The notes beneath the pieces were generated by a model. The model had not been told where the DNA came from. It did not search any database and saw nothing but the letters and a program-made list of their open reading frames with translations. Made by a program: the position numbers and the translations under genes. Shown here piece by piece: positions 9,102-17,266 of a DNA stretch of 64,000 nt (positions are counted from its first letter, which is position 1; each line of letters begins with the position of its first letter). The DNA comes from Cryobacterium psychrophilum (GTDB lineage Bacteria; Actinomycetota; Actinomycetes; Actinomycetales; Microbacteriaceae), in NCBI RefSeq assembly GCF_004365915.1, contig NZ_SODI01000001.1, positions 3,038,001 to 3,102,000 on the forward strand, in the 5' to 3' direction.

Positions 9102-10121
9102 ATGGCCGCGTCCAGCACCAGCACCCAGATCCAGCTCGCAGCCCGCCCCACCGGCTGGCCGGCGGATGGCGACTTCAGTAACGTTCGCATCGACCTGTCC
9201 GACCTGGCCGCCGGCGAGGTTCGCGTCGCCAACGAGTTCATCTCCGTCGACCCGTACATGCGCGGCCGGATGAACGACGTCAAGTCCTACGCCCCGCCGT
9301 ACTCGCTGGGCGAGACCATGACCGGCGGCGCCGTTGGCCGCGTGGTCGCATCCGCTTCGGACGCGATCAAGGTCGGCGACGTCGTCGTGCACCAGTTCGG
9401 TTGGCGCGACCTGGTGCAGGAGGATGCCGCCGGCTTCCGCGTTGTCCCCGAGGTTCCCGGCGTGCCGCTTTCCGCCTACCTCGGCGTGCTCGGTATGACC
9501 GCCCTCACGGCCTATGTCGGCCTGCTCGATGTCGCCGCATTCAAGAAGGGCGACACCGTCTTCGTCTCCGGCGCCGCCGGGGCGGTGGGCAGCATGGTGG
9601 GCCAGATCGCTCGCCTGAAGGGCGCGAAGCGTGTCATCGGCTCTGCAGGTTCGCCCGAAAAGGTCGCCCTGCTCACCGAGAAGTACGGCTTCGACGCCGC
9701 ATTCAACTACCGGGACGGCGACATTGCCGGCCAGCTCGCCGCCGCGGCCCCCGACGGCATCGATGTCTACTTCGACAACGTTGGCGGAGAGCACCTCGAG
9801 GCCGCTCTCGCCACCTTGAACGACGGCGGGCGTGCCGCCCTCTGCGGCGCGATCTCCATCTACAACAACACCGAGGCAGCCGCAGGCCCCCGCAACATGG
9901 CGAACATCATCGGCCGCGGGCTCACGCTCAAGGGCTTCATTGTGGGCAACTACGTGCAGCACTTCGCCGAGTTCTCCGCCGACATGGCGGGCTGGCTTGC
10001 CTCGGGCGAGGTCGTCTTCGACGAGACCGTCGTCGATGGGATCGACCACGCCGTCGACGCCTTCCTCGGCCTCATGCGCGGTGAGAACACCGGCAAGATG
10101 GTCGTCCGCACCCACAGCTGA
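9102..10121 (+). CDS. NADP-dependent oxidoreductase (CurA-like MDR family)
   Basis: 339 residues, zinc-independent medium-chain reductase of the prostaglandin reductase / CurA type. The N-terminal GroES-like domain contains SVDPYMRGRM; the Rossmann site VSGAAGAVGSMVGQIARLKGAKRVIGSAGS lies at about 150-180; DVYFDNVGGEHLEAAL is diagnostic of this subgroup. Such enzymes reduce alpha,beta-unsaturated ketones or quinones. The ATG has AGAGGAG 6 bases upstream. It probably forms an operon with the DJ-1-like gene that follows and answers to the divergent TetR. Confidence 0.9.
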   Translation: MAASSTSTQIQLAARPTGWPADGDFSNVRIDLSDLAAGEVRVANEFISVDPYMRGRMNDVKSYAPPYSLGETMTGGAVGRVVASASDAIKVGDVVVHQFGWRDLVQEDAAGFRVVPEVPGVPLSAYLGVLGMTALTAYVGLLDVAAFKKGDTVFVSGAAGAVGSMVGQIARLKGAKRVIGSAGSPEKVALLTEKYGFDAAFNYRDGDIAGQLAAAAPDGIDVYFDNVGGEHLEAALATLNDGGRAALCGAISIYNNTEAAAGPRNMANIIGRGLTLKGFIVGNYVQHFAEFSADMAGWLASGEVVFDETVVDGIDHAVDAFLGLMRGENTGKMVVRTHS

Positions 10122-10181
10122 GCCCCAAGGCCCTGCCTCGCCACCTCACTCGTTCCAATCTCACTAACCTTTGGAGAAACA

Positions 10182-10889
10182 ATGAATTCCGTACTTTTTG
10201 TCGTCAGCGCCGCTGACCACTGGACCCTCAACGACGGCAGTCTGCACCCGACCGGGTACTGGGCTGAAGAACTCGCCGAGCCGCACCGCCTGTTCAGCGA
10301 GGCCGACTGGGAGATCACCATCGCGACGCCGAACGGCGTCGCCCCCACCGTCGACGCGGGCAGCCTGTCGGCCCAGGCCGCCGGCGGCGAAGACCGCCTC
10401 GCAGCCATCGCGGCCTACCTCGACGTGATCAGCAGCGAGCTTCAGAAGCCGCGCTCGATCGCCGACGTCACCGTCGCCGACTATGACGTCGTCTTCTACC
10501 CCGGAGGACACGGACCGATGGAAGACCTCGCCGTCGACGCCGTTTCCGGACGCATCATGACCGAGGCCCTCGACTCCGGTCTCATCCTCGGCGTGGTCTG
10601 CCACGCCCCGGCCGCCCTGCTCGCCGCGAAGCGCGACGACGGCAGCTGGCCCTTCACCGGTTACCGGATGACCGGGTTCACCGATGAAGAGGAGACGCTC
10701 GGCGGCCTCGCGCCCAAGGCGCCGTGGCTCGTGCAGAGCCGCCTGGTTGAACTGGGCGCCGACTTCGTTGCCGGCGAAGCGTGGGCACCGCACACGGAAA
10801 TCGACCGCAACCTCTACACCGGTCAGAACCCCGCCTCCTCCGTCACGCTCGCATCCGCGATCATCGCCGAGGTCTCCGCCCGCGTATAG
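10182..10889 (+). CDS. DJ-1/PfpI-family protein (Hsp31-like)
   Basis: 235 residues. The nucleophile elbow is in GVVCHAPAALL (Cys at about residue 141), with the preceding acidic motif FYPGGHGPMEDLA. This arrangement matches class I glutamine-amidotransferase-like proteins of the Hsp31/YajL group, many of which act as glyoxalases or deglycases on reactive carbonyls. Following a carbonyl/enone reductase under a TetR regulator, a role in electrophile detoxification is a reasonable inference. A strong terminator follows. Confidence 0.88.
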   Translation: MNSVLFVVSAADHWTLNDGSLHPTGYWAEELAEPHRLFSEADWEITIATPNGVAPTVDAGSLSAQAAGGEDRLAAIAAYLDVISSELQKPRSIADVTVADYDVVFYPGGHGPMEDLAVDAVSGRIMTEALDSGLILGVVCHAPAALLAAKRDDGSWPFTGYRMTGFTDEEETLGGLAPKAPWLVQSRLVELGADFVAGEAWAPHTEIDRNLYTGQNPASSVTLASAIIAEVSARV

Positions 10890-10907
10890 CCAGCCGCACT
10901 CACACAG

Positions 10908-10941
10908 AACACCCTCGTTCCCCTCGGAACGAGGGTGTTTT
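10908..10941 (+). terminator. intrinsic terminator
   Basis: A perfect 14-bp stem (AACACCCTCGTTCC with GGAACGAGGGTGTT), a 4-base loop, and a short T-run, 18 bases after the DJ-1-like gene. Confidence 0.9.
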
Positions 10942-11009
10942 GCTGGGTATGCGTGCGTGCGGCCAGAGGCTGACCCGCCACGCGCCGCCTGCAACTAGAA
11001 TCGTGGGTA

Positions 11010-12545
11010 ATGTCTGAGACAATTGCGCACCCGTTTTCAACCGCCACCGGAACCGACGTTCGAGTCCGGTTCTGCCCCTCACCCACCGGCACGCCCCACG
11101 TGGGCCTGATCCGCACGGCCATGTTCAACTGGGCCTACGCGCGTCACACCGGCGGCAAGATGATCTTCCGCATTGAAGACACGGATGCGGCACGCGACAC
11201 CGAGGAAAGCTTCGACCAGATCGTGGAGGGGATGCGCTGGCTGCACCTCGACTGGGACGAGGGCGTTGAGGTCGGCGGACCGCACGGGCCGTACCGTCAG
11301 TCCGAGCGCTACGACATCTACCGGGACGTCATCGCTCGGCTGGTGGAGTCCGGCCACATCTACGAGAGCTTCGCTACCGGCGTTGAGATCGAGGCCCGCA
11401 ACATGTCGCTCGGACGCGACCCGAAACTGGGCTACGACAACTACGAGCGCGACCTGACCGACGAGCAGAAAGCCGCCTACCGCGCCGAAGGGCGCTCCCC
11501 GGCACTGCGCCTGCGCGTGCCGGACACCGAGCTGTCGTTCGACGACCTCGTGCGCGGCAAGATCACGTTCCCGGTCGGCTCCTTCAGCGACTTCGTCGTG
11601 GTCCGGCCCAACGGGCATCCGCTTTACCCCTTCGTCAACCCGGTTGATGACGCGCTCATGGGCGTGACGCATGTGCTGCGCGGCGAGGACCTGCTGTCGT
11701 CAACGCCGCGGCAGATCGCGCTATACCACGCACTCATCGACATCGGTCTCACCACGTTCGTGCCGCGCTTCGGGCACCTGCCGTTCGTGCTCGGTGACAA
11801 GAACAAAAAGATGTCCAAGCGCGAGCCGGAGTCGAACCTGTTCCACCACCGCGACCGCGGTTTCATCCCTGAGGGCCTGCTCAACTACCTGGCCCTGCTC
11901 GGCTGGTCGATCTCACACGACCGCGACGTGTTCTCGATCGAGGAGCTCGTTGCCGCGTTCGACGTGGTGAACGTGAACCCGAACCCGGCACGCTTCGACC
12001 AGAAGAAGGCCGAAGCCATCAACGGCGACCATATTCGACTGCTCGCCGCGGAGGATTTCGCGGCGCGCATCGTGCCGTACCTCACGGCCGCGAACGTGCT
12101 CAGCGAGCCGCTCAGCGACGACGACCGGGCCATTCTCGTGCAGGCAGCACCTCTCATCCAGGAGCGCATCGCGCTGCTCGGCGAGGCCCCGGCAATGCTG
12201 GGTTTCCTCTTCGTCACGGCCGACACGCTCGTGATCGAAGCGGATGCCCTCAAGTCGCTCCCGCAGGCCGCCGGCGAGATCCTGGCCGCGTCCGGTGCCG
12301 CGCTTCGTGCCGTTCCTGAGGAGGAATGGGCAACCGATCGGGTTCACACCGCGCTCAACGAGGTTCTGCTCGAGGGGCTCGCCCTCAAGCCGCGGGTCGC
12401 GTTCGGCCCTCTTCGTGTGGCGGTCTCCGGCCGCAAGGTGTCACCCCCGCTGTTCGAATCGATGGAGATCCTCGGGCAGGTCGAAACCCTCGATCGCCTC
12501 GATCGCCTCGCGAACCACCTGGCGGCCGTGGTTCCGAGCGCCTGA
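11010..12545 (+). CDS. gltX: glutamyl-tRNA synthetase
   Basis: 511 residues, class I synthetase that charges tRNA-Glu (and often tRNA-Gln before amidation in actinobacteria). The HIGH-type motif appears as [18 protein letters not shown] near residue 23, and KMSKR at 267-271. Length and the C-terminal helical anticodon-binding region are normal. The gene lies about 100 bases upstream of tRNA-Gln. Confidence 0.97.
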   Translation: MSETIAHPFSTATGTDVRVRFCPSPTGTPHVGLIRTAMFNWAYARHTGGKMIFRIEDTDAARDTEESFDQIVEGMRWLHLDWDEGVEVGGPHGPYRQSERYDIYRDVIARLVESGHIYESFATGVEIEARNMSLGRDPKLGYDNYERDLTDEQKAAYRAEGRSPALRLRVPDTELSFDDLVRGKITFPVGSFSDFVVVRPNGHPLYPFVNPVDDALMGVTHVLRGEDLLSSTPRQIALYHALIDIGLTTFVPRFGHLPFVLGDKNKKMSKREPESNLFHHRDRGFIPEGLLNYLALLGWSISHDRDVFSIEELVAAFDVVNVNPNPARFDQKKAEAINGDHIRLLAAEDFAARIVPYLTAANVLSEPLSDDDRAILVQAAPLIQERIALLGEAPAMLGFLFVTADTLVIEADALKSLPQAAGEILAASGAALRAVPEEEWATDRVHTALNEVLLEGLALKPRVAFGPLRVAVSGRKVSPPLFESMEILGQVETLDRLDRLANHLAAVVPSA

Positions 12546-12646
12546 GGCGCCCCCGCACCGGCGAACACGCCGGTGCGGCCGCCCGTTTTGTGGTGGGCGG
12601 CCGCAGTAGGTTAGAGTGGACCACGGCCCGGTCATAGATCAGGCAT

Positions 12647-12718
12647 TGGGGTATGGTGTAATTGGCAACACGGCTGATTCTGGTTCAGTTGTTCTTGGTT
12701 CGAGTCCAGGTACCCCAG
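12647..12718 (+). tRNA. tRNA-Gln (CTG anticodon)
   Basis: 72 nt. The acceptor stem TGGGGTA pairs with TACCCCA, the T arm is CTTGG-TTCGAGT-CCAGG, and the anticodon arm GCTGA-TTCTGGT-TCAGT presents CTG. CCA is not encoded. Its 3' half is the left attachment site of the island that follows: 12689-12720 is repeated exactly at 23203-23234. Confidence 0.95.
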
Positions 12719-12720
12719 CA
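12689..12720 (+). repeat. attL: left 32-bp direct repeat (tRNA-Gln 3' end)
   Basis: Bases 12689-12720 are identical to 23203-23234; the identity breaks at one base on each side. It covers the end of the anticodon arm, the T arm, the acceptor 3' strand and the discriminator, which is the usual core used by tyrosine recombinases at tRNA genes. The tRNA remains intact on this side. Confidence 0.88.
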
Positions 12721-12795
12721 CTAACAGGCGCAGGATTCCGCGGCGAAATCACCTTTTGCCCGTTCTCTCCGTCAGGCCCAAAACAGTGCCAATTA

Positions 12796-12850
12796 CCGTA
12801 AACGACACCAAGAACCCCGTGCGGGGTGGCGTCAGCGGTGTTTTTTACGG
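12796..12850. repeat. interrupted inverted repeat near attL
   Basis: CCGTAAACGACACC (12796-12809) pairs with GGTGTTTTTTACGG (12837-12850) with two mismatches, and an inner CCCCG-TG-CGGGG hairpin sits between the arms. The T-run in the right arm would let it terminate transcription leaving the tRNA, replacing the displaced native terminator. It could also be an excisionase-binding or regulatory site of the island. Confidence 0.4.
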
Positions 12851-12913
12851 ATCGGTACGGGCCTGTCACGACACGGGCGGGTACTCACGGCATCGGTCGT
12901 GCACCTCTTGGGT

Positions 12914-13040
12914 ATGGACGTCGCAACCCAGAACACGCCAACGTTTCTCACTCAGCTCGAGCTCGCCGAGCTGCTCCGACTGCCCGAGCGCAGGTTGGAA
13001 GACTGGCGCCTCATGCACACCGGACCGCCCTACCGGAAGC
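12914..13040 (+). pseudogene. excisionase / MerR-like HTH fragment
   Basis: About 42 codons read MDVATQN, then FLTQLELAELLRLPERR, EDWRL and GPPYRKL, the layout of the small helix_turn_helix_17 excisionase-type proteins (LTxxELAxLLxVpxxTlxxWRxxGxGPPyxKlG). Homology ends near 13040, where sequence antisense to the IS1380-type transposase begins. The open frame runs on only as antisense. An excisionase gene next to attL is expected for such an island; this one was cut by the insertion. Confidence 0.6.
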
Positions 13041-13759
13041 TGCGCGGCCGCTGTGATGACGGCGCTGACGTAGTAGGCGCTGTCGGCGCGCAGAAGAAGC
13101 AGTCCGGTCGCGGTCGGGTTGCGGAGGCGTTTCACGGTGGCGAGGGTGTCGGAGACGAACTTCGCCGCTCCGCGGGCGGAGTTGGTGGGGCCTTTCCGCT
13201 GCCGGCAGGCGACGATGATCGGTGCAGCAGTCCGGTGCTGATGATGGCGAACAGGGCGTTGAGGCCGCGGACGCCGCAAGTAGCCAAATCCGGCGCGCTG
13301 TTTCTGGTGCCCGTGCACTTCTTTGATGGTGTCGTCGATATCGACCAGGGCGCACTCGTCGATGCCGGCCACGATCGGGGTTACGGCGGCGAGGTTGCCC
13401 AGCCACCGGGACGCGGCGGCGTCGAGTTGGCGGACATGGCCGAACAGGAACGCGCGCAGGAACGATCCCAGCGTTGAGGGTGCGTAGGTTCCGGTGAACA
13501 GTTTCCGCAGCGCCCCGTGCCGCAGGACCGCCATATCGTCGATGGAATGGGCCCCGGTGAGCATTCCTGCGACTAACGCCATCACTTTCATGCCCGCGTT
13601 CGCGCCGAAGTATCCGGGTAGTTTCACCCACTCATCGACGAGGGTACTGAGGCCAGTTTTCGCCGCCAACGCCATCACGGGAACAAGCCCGGCAGACGAC
13701 ACGAGATTCGGGTCATCGAAGGAAGCGGACAAGGACCGGTGAGTGTGAGAAAGTTGCAT
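13041..13759 (-). pseudogene. truncated IS1380-family transposase
   Basis: The gene starts at 13759 with MQLSHTHRSLSASFDDPNLVSSAGL and carries DIDDTIKEVHGHQKQ and LLLLRADSAYY, hallmark stretches of the actinobacterial IS1380 group. It keeps roughly the first half of a protein usually about 460 residues long. Around 13240-13300 two opposite one-base changes throw about 20 codons into the wrong frame (VRGLNALFAIISTG is found in the neighbouring frame). Beyond ~13040 the sequence belongs to the excisionase fragment. It is inactive. Confidence 0.85.
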
Positions 13760-13927
13760 CTACGAGATGCCTCCCTGGTCGGTCGATAGTTTGTCTAAGT
13801 AACAACTATTTTACCTGATCAGAGGGGCATTCTCGGCTTAACTCGCCGTCACCGAATCAAAGCCGACCGGTGGATTGAGGCTTAGTATTTGCAACGGCTC
13901 CTCCGGAGCAGCGAAAGTAAGACCAGA

Positions 13928-13942
13928 TACACTGTACGTGTA
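13928..13942. promoter_or_regulatory. small inverted repeat upstream of AbiE pair 1
   Basis: TACAC-TGTAC-GTGTA lies 27 bases upstream of the first abiEi start. AbiEi antitoxins are known to bind inverted repeats in their own promoter, so this is a candidate autoregulatory site. Confidence 0.4.
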
Positions 13943-13968
13943 AAGATTTTTGTTGAATGGGAGGTGTG

Positions 13969-14550
13969 ATGACTGCAAACCCGCTGCCGGCGCTGCTCCG
14001 GTATCGAGACTTCGACGACTTGGGGCTGACCCGACACCGTTTCGAGCGTTTGGTCGGCGAGGGTGAGTATGAACGCATCGCGCCCGGCTTGTTCCTCCGG
14101 GCCGGCGAGACCGACGATACGACGGCGGCCTGGACGGCGATCGCCGTCAAACGTCCGCAGGCCACGATCTGCCTTCTGTCTGCGTTGGCTCTGCACGAGT
14201 TGACGGATGAGATTCCGACGCGAACCGACGTCGCGATTCCGCGTGGCATGCAACCGATCGCGATTTTGTCCGCGCCGATCGCGTGGCATCGGTTCGACCC
14301 CGAGACATTCTCCATCGGTCGAAACGAACACCCTCTGCCCGGTGGCCTAACGATCGGCCTGTATTCGGCCGAGCGAACGATCATCGACTTGTTCCGTCTG
14401 CGCCACGACTGGGGGAGCGACCTCGCCGTGTCGGCACTCAAACGATGGCTCGCGTTGCGCGGCAGCAGCCCCGCAACGCTCCTGACACTGGCAGCATCAT
14501 TCCCGAAGGCTCGGCCGGCACTGCGAAATGCCCTGGAGATAATCCTATGA
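13969..14550 (+). CDS. AbiEi-type antitoxin, system 1
   Basis: 193 residues. An N-terminal winged-helix region (RYRDFDDLGLTRHRFERLV, then YERIAPGLFL) and the C-terminal block GLYSAERTIIDLFRLRH are those of AbiEi-family antitoxins of type IV systems, which act as transcription repressors and counter the toxin without binding it. ATG at 13969 is chosen because GGGAGGTG lies 5 bases upstream; the in-frame ATG at 13957 would place the ribosome site inside the gene. The stop overlaps the toxin start (ATGA). Confidence 0.88.
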   Translation: MTANPLPALLRYRDFDDLGLTRHRFERLVGEGEYERIAPGLFLRAGETDDTTAAWTAIAVKRPQATICLLSALALHELTDEIPTRTDVAIPRGMQPIAILSAPIAWHRFDPETFSIGRNEHPLPGGLTIGLYSAERTIIDLFRLRHDWGSDLAVSALKRWLALRGSSPATLLTLAASFPKARPALRNALEIIL

Positions 14551-15491
14551 GCCCGAACCCGAACCCGAACCCGAACCCGAACCCGAACCCGCAGCACGGC
14601 ACGCCGGCCGGCGACGCGACGCTGGCGATCCGCAAACTCGCCCGGGCGACCGGCGGTGACGTGCAGGAGCTGCAGACGCTCTATGTGCTCGAGGCATTCC
14701 TGGCTCGTATCGCCGAGTCAGTGTTTCGCGATGATTTCGTGCTCAAAGGCGGCGTTCTCCTCGCTGCTTTCGCGCTGCGCCGCCCCACCAAAGACATCGA
14801 TCTGCAGGCGACCCGCATGCCAAATGATGCCAAAGACGTCGCCGAACGGATGCAGCAGATCGCTACGATCGACCTGCCGGATGGTGTCGTCTTTGACGTC
14901 GAGAGCGTCGGCGTTGTAGCGATCCGCGACGCAGACGAGTATGCGGGTGTCCGTGTCAAGATCGTTGGTCTGCTCGGTAGCGCTCGAATAACAATCGGCA
15001 TTGACGTGAACTTCGGCGATCCGATCTGGCCGGCAGCGGAGCTCATCGAGCTTCCCCGCCTCGTGGCGCTCGGACATCCGCCGATCACCCTGCTTGGATA
15101 CCCGTTGACCATGGTCCTCGCTGAGAAGATCTTGACCGTCCTCGATCGAGGCGAGGCGAACACCCGCTGGCGCGACTTCGCCGACGTCTATACGGCAACA
15201 CGTGCGCGCGTATTCGTTGCCAAAAAGCTTCGCACCACTCTTGAGGTCGTCGCCAAGTACCGGCAGGTTGAGCTCACGCCCGTGCTACCTCGACTGGCGG
15301 CCATGCCAGCCCTCGCGCAGCCGCAATGGGCAGCCTGGCGCACGCGGACCAACCGTTTTGAAGACCTCCCGGCTACGTTCGACGAGGTTCTGGCTGCGGT
15401 TTCGCGATTCGCGGACCCTATTCTCGAGCGAGCCCTATCGGGAAGCTGGAATCCGCAGACAGAGGCCTGGGAGCGAACCGCACTCGGATGA
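14547..15491 (+). CDS. AbiEii-type nucleotidyltransferase toxin, system 1
   Basis: 314 residues. The nucleotidyltransferase core is FVLKGGVLLAAFALRRPTKDIDLQA (GG, then D-x-D in KDIDL, near residues 68-92), followed by IGIDVNFGDPIW and NTRWRDFADVY. AbiEii toxins transfer nucleotides to tRNA or other RNA and cause abortive infection. The gene opens with seven CCCGAA units encoding a Pro-Asn tract before the conserved fold. It is coupled to the antitoxin by a 4-base overlap and resembles the second toxin at 22104 over the whole core. Confidence 0.88.
   Translation: MSPNPNPNPNPNPNPQHGTPAGDATLAIRKLARATGGDVQELQTLYVLEAFLARIAESVFRDDFVLKGGVLLAAFALRRPTKDIDLQATRMPNDAKDVAERMQQIATIDLPDGVVFDVESVGVVAIRDADEYAGVRVKIVGLLGSARITIGIDVNFGDPIWPAAELIELPRLVALGHPPITLLGYPLTMVLAEKILTVLDRGEANTRWRDFADVYTATRARVFVAKKLRTTLEVVAKYRQVELTPVLPRLAAMPALAQPQWAAWRTRTNRFEDLPATFDEVLAAVSRFADPILERALSGSWNPQTEAWERTALG
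14552..14593 (+). repeat. hexanucleotide tandem repeat at toxin start
   Basis: Seven perfect CCCGAA units directly after the AbiEii start codon, encoding alternating Pro and Asn. Being a 6-mer, unit loss or gain keeps the frame but changes the N-terminal length and the RNA around the translation start. Confidence 0.9.
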
Positions 15492-15998
15492 CCGGTGTGC
15501 GTGATGGGCGTCTCGAGGAGCCAGTGACGGGCTCGTCGGCGTCCGATAGGTGCGCAACTCGGTCAACTGGTGGATGCTGCACCGGGATCGGAACAAGATA
15601 GCCGACAAGCTCGAAAGGCTCGGTTCCTGATACCGAAGCAAAGAGGGCGCGCGCCGGTGCAGAGGATGATGGGGCGCGCGGTACTTTCGCGCGCGGGCAT
15701 CCAGTTCTAAAGTGTTGGTAGGCAACCTCTATTACGCGCTGTCGCTCGTTGCGATTCATCGACGCCGACGCCGACGGCACTCAGCTGAATCTGATTGAGG
15801 ATGCAGCCTGACTTGAATGCGCTGCCTCACGGTCAACGGGCGCTCGGTTACAGCCGGGATGTCCGCGCATGTGCGAGCGGAGGATTCGGCCGCCGGCGCC
15901 GGACAGGCGGCCTCAGATTCGGCGCTTACACGTCTTGACGGTCTTCCAGCCCGAACTGGGGCATAACGGCCGACCGTTCGCAGCGGTCAAGATGAGTC
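15492..15998. other. 507-bp gap without a supported gene
   Basis: No complete gene is supported. On the + strand, bases 15551-15628 read as a protein-like C-terminus (VRNSVNWWMLHRDRN, then KIADKLERLGS and a stop) without a start or upstream continuation, so it may be a gene remnant. The remainder shows only short antisense frames. Confidence 0.4.
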
Positions 15999-16730
15999 AT
16001 GACTGATTCACAAGTTCCATCGAACGACCCCGATAATACGAAGGCCTCACTGCCATCCACCCCGGCATCGGCGCAGTCGACAGCCCCTCTTGTCTCACCG
16101 CAGAGCACGACGAAGCCAAAGCGGTCCTGGTATAAGAAGAAGCGCTTTCTGATCCCGATTGCAGCCCTCCTTATCGTCGGCTGGCTCGGGTCATTAGGAG
16201 GGGACGACACCGAACTGGTCGGATCAGCGAAGCCAACCGCGATCGCGACCGAAGCACCGCTGACGCCAGCGGAGATTGCTGAAGAGGAAGCTGCCGTCGC
16301 CGCTCAAGCGGAAAAGGACGCTGCCGACGCCGCCGAGAAAGTCGCACAGGAGGCTGCGGCCGCCGAAGCGGCTGCTGCTGCAGAAGTTGCAGCCGCTGCC
16401 GAAGCTGCTGCTGCCGCTGCAGCCGAAGAAGCCGCCCGTGGCACTGTTTCGCAGCAGAATGCGCTCCGGTCCAGCGCAAGCTACCTTGACTACAGTGCGT
16501 TCTCGCGCTCGGGACTAATCGGGCAGCTTGAATTCGAAGGCTTCTCCACGGAAGACGCGACCTGGGGTGTCGACCGCGTGACCGTGGATTGGAACGAGCA
16601 GGCGGCGGCATCTGCCAAGAGCTACCTCGAATACACGTCCTTCTCCCGTTCCGGCCTCGTCGACCAGCTTGTCTTCGAAGGATTCACAGCAGAACAAGCT
16701 GAGTACGGCGTCAGCCAGACGGGACTGTAG
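15999..16730 (+). CDS. membrane-anchored Ltp-domain protein
   Basis: 243 residues. A polar Ser/Thr/Pro N-terminus is followed by one membrane helix at about 50-68 (FLIPIAALLIVGWLGSL). Next is an Ala/Glu-rich region at 85-150, probably a long helix or coiled coil, then two tandem Ltp repeats: ALRSSASYLDYSAFSRSGLI (about 155) and YLEYTSFSRSGLVDQLVFEG (about 208). Ltp domains are known from phage TP-J34, where the lipoprotein blocks injection of DNA by a second phage. Here a transmembrane anchor replaces the lipobox; the repeats would face outwards. It lies between two AbiE systems. Confidence 0.85.
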   Translation: MTDSQVPSNDPDNTKASLPSTPASAQSTAPLVSPQSTTKPKRSWYKKKRFLIPIAALLIVGWLGSLGGDDTELVGSAKPTAIATEAPLTPAEIAEEEAAVAAQAEKDAADAAEKVAQEAAAAEAAAAAEVAAAAEAAAAAAAEEAARGTVSQQNALRSSASYLDYSAFSRSGLIGQLEFEGFSTEDATWGVDRVTVDWNEQAAASAKSYLEYTSFSRSGLVDQLVFEGFTAEQAEYGVSQTGL

Positions 16731-16991
16731 CCAGAGCTTGCAGCGGTTTTCTAGGCACGGGCTACGTTGGTTGACGCGTGCACGTCGTTGAGCGTGGGTG
16801 CAACCGCGAGTATGAAAGCTCGTGGGGTGCAGCCCAAGCTTCAGTTCGTCCCCTACGCCGGCAAGATGCGCCAGCACATCGTGAGGTCATAATGCCGTCA
16901 TTGACGCGCAGCTGAAAGCGCGTCACGGTCGGCGTACCTCCTGGTAGCGGCATGATTGGCTCACACACGTCCGCGCACAGGAGGCTTCACC

Positions 16992-17258
16992 ATGACGATC
17001 CCGCAAGAGCAGTTCGACGACCTGCTCAGCCGCACCGCGCTGGCTGCGCTGTTCTACTATCCGGAGGTCGAAGTCGACGATGACGGCCACAACCTGCCAA
17101 ACGACATCGCCTACTGCCTGGAGCCCGTCGCCGGGATCGCGGACGAGGATGCCGAGCGGCTTCGTGTCGTGGTCGGACGCGTGATCGCGAATCCGACCGC
17201 GCATCGCTCGGAACTTCTTGCGCTGGTTATCGAGCTGGCTCCGCCGCCTGCCGAGTAG
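16992..17258 (+). CDS. small acidic protein of unknown function
   Basis: 88 residues, acidic, probably soluble and alpha-helical; MTIPQEQFDDLLSRTALAAL opens it. The ATG has AGGAGG 7 bases upstream, one of the clearest ribosome sites in the island. It ends 8 bases before the Arg-rich gene that follows, so the two look like an operon. I recognise no family. Confidence 0.65.
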   Translation: MTIPQEQFDDLLSRTALAALFYYPEVEVDDDGHNLPNDIAYCLEPVAGIADEDAERLRVVVGRVIANPTAHRSELLALVIELAPPPAE

Positions 17259-17266
17259 CCGCGATC

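Noticed and set aside
12899..13477. 192-codon open frame read as a full gene
   Set aside because: Only the first ~42 codons resemble an excisionase. The rest is antisense to the transposase relic.
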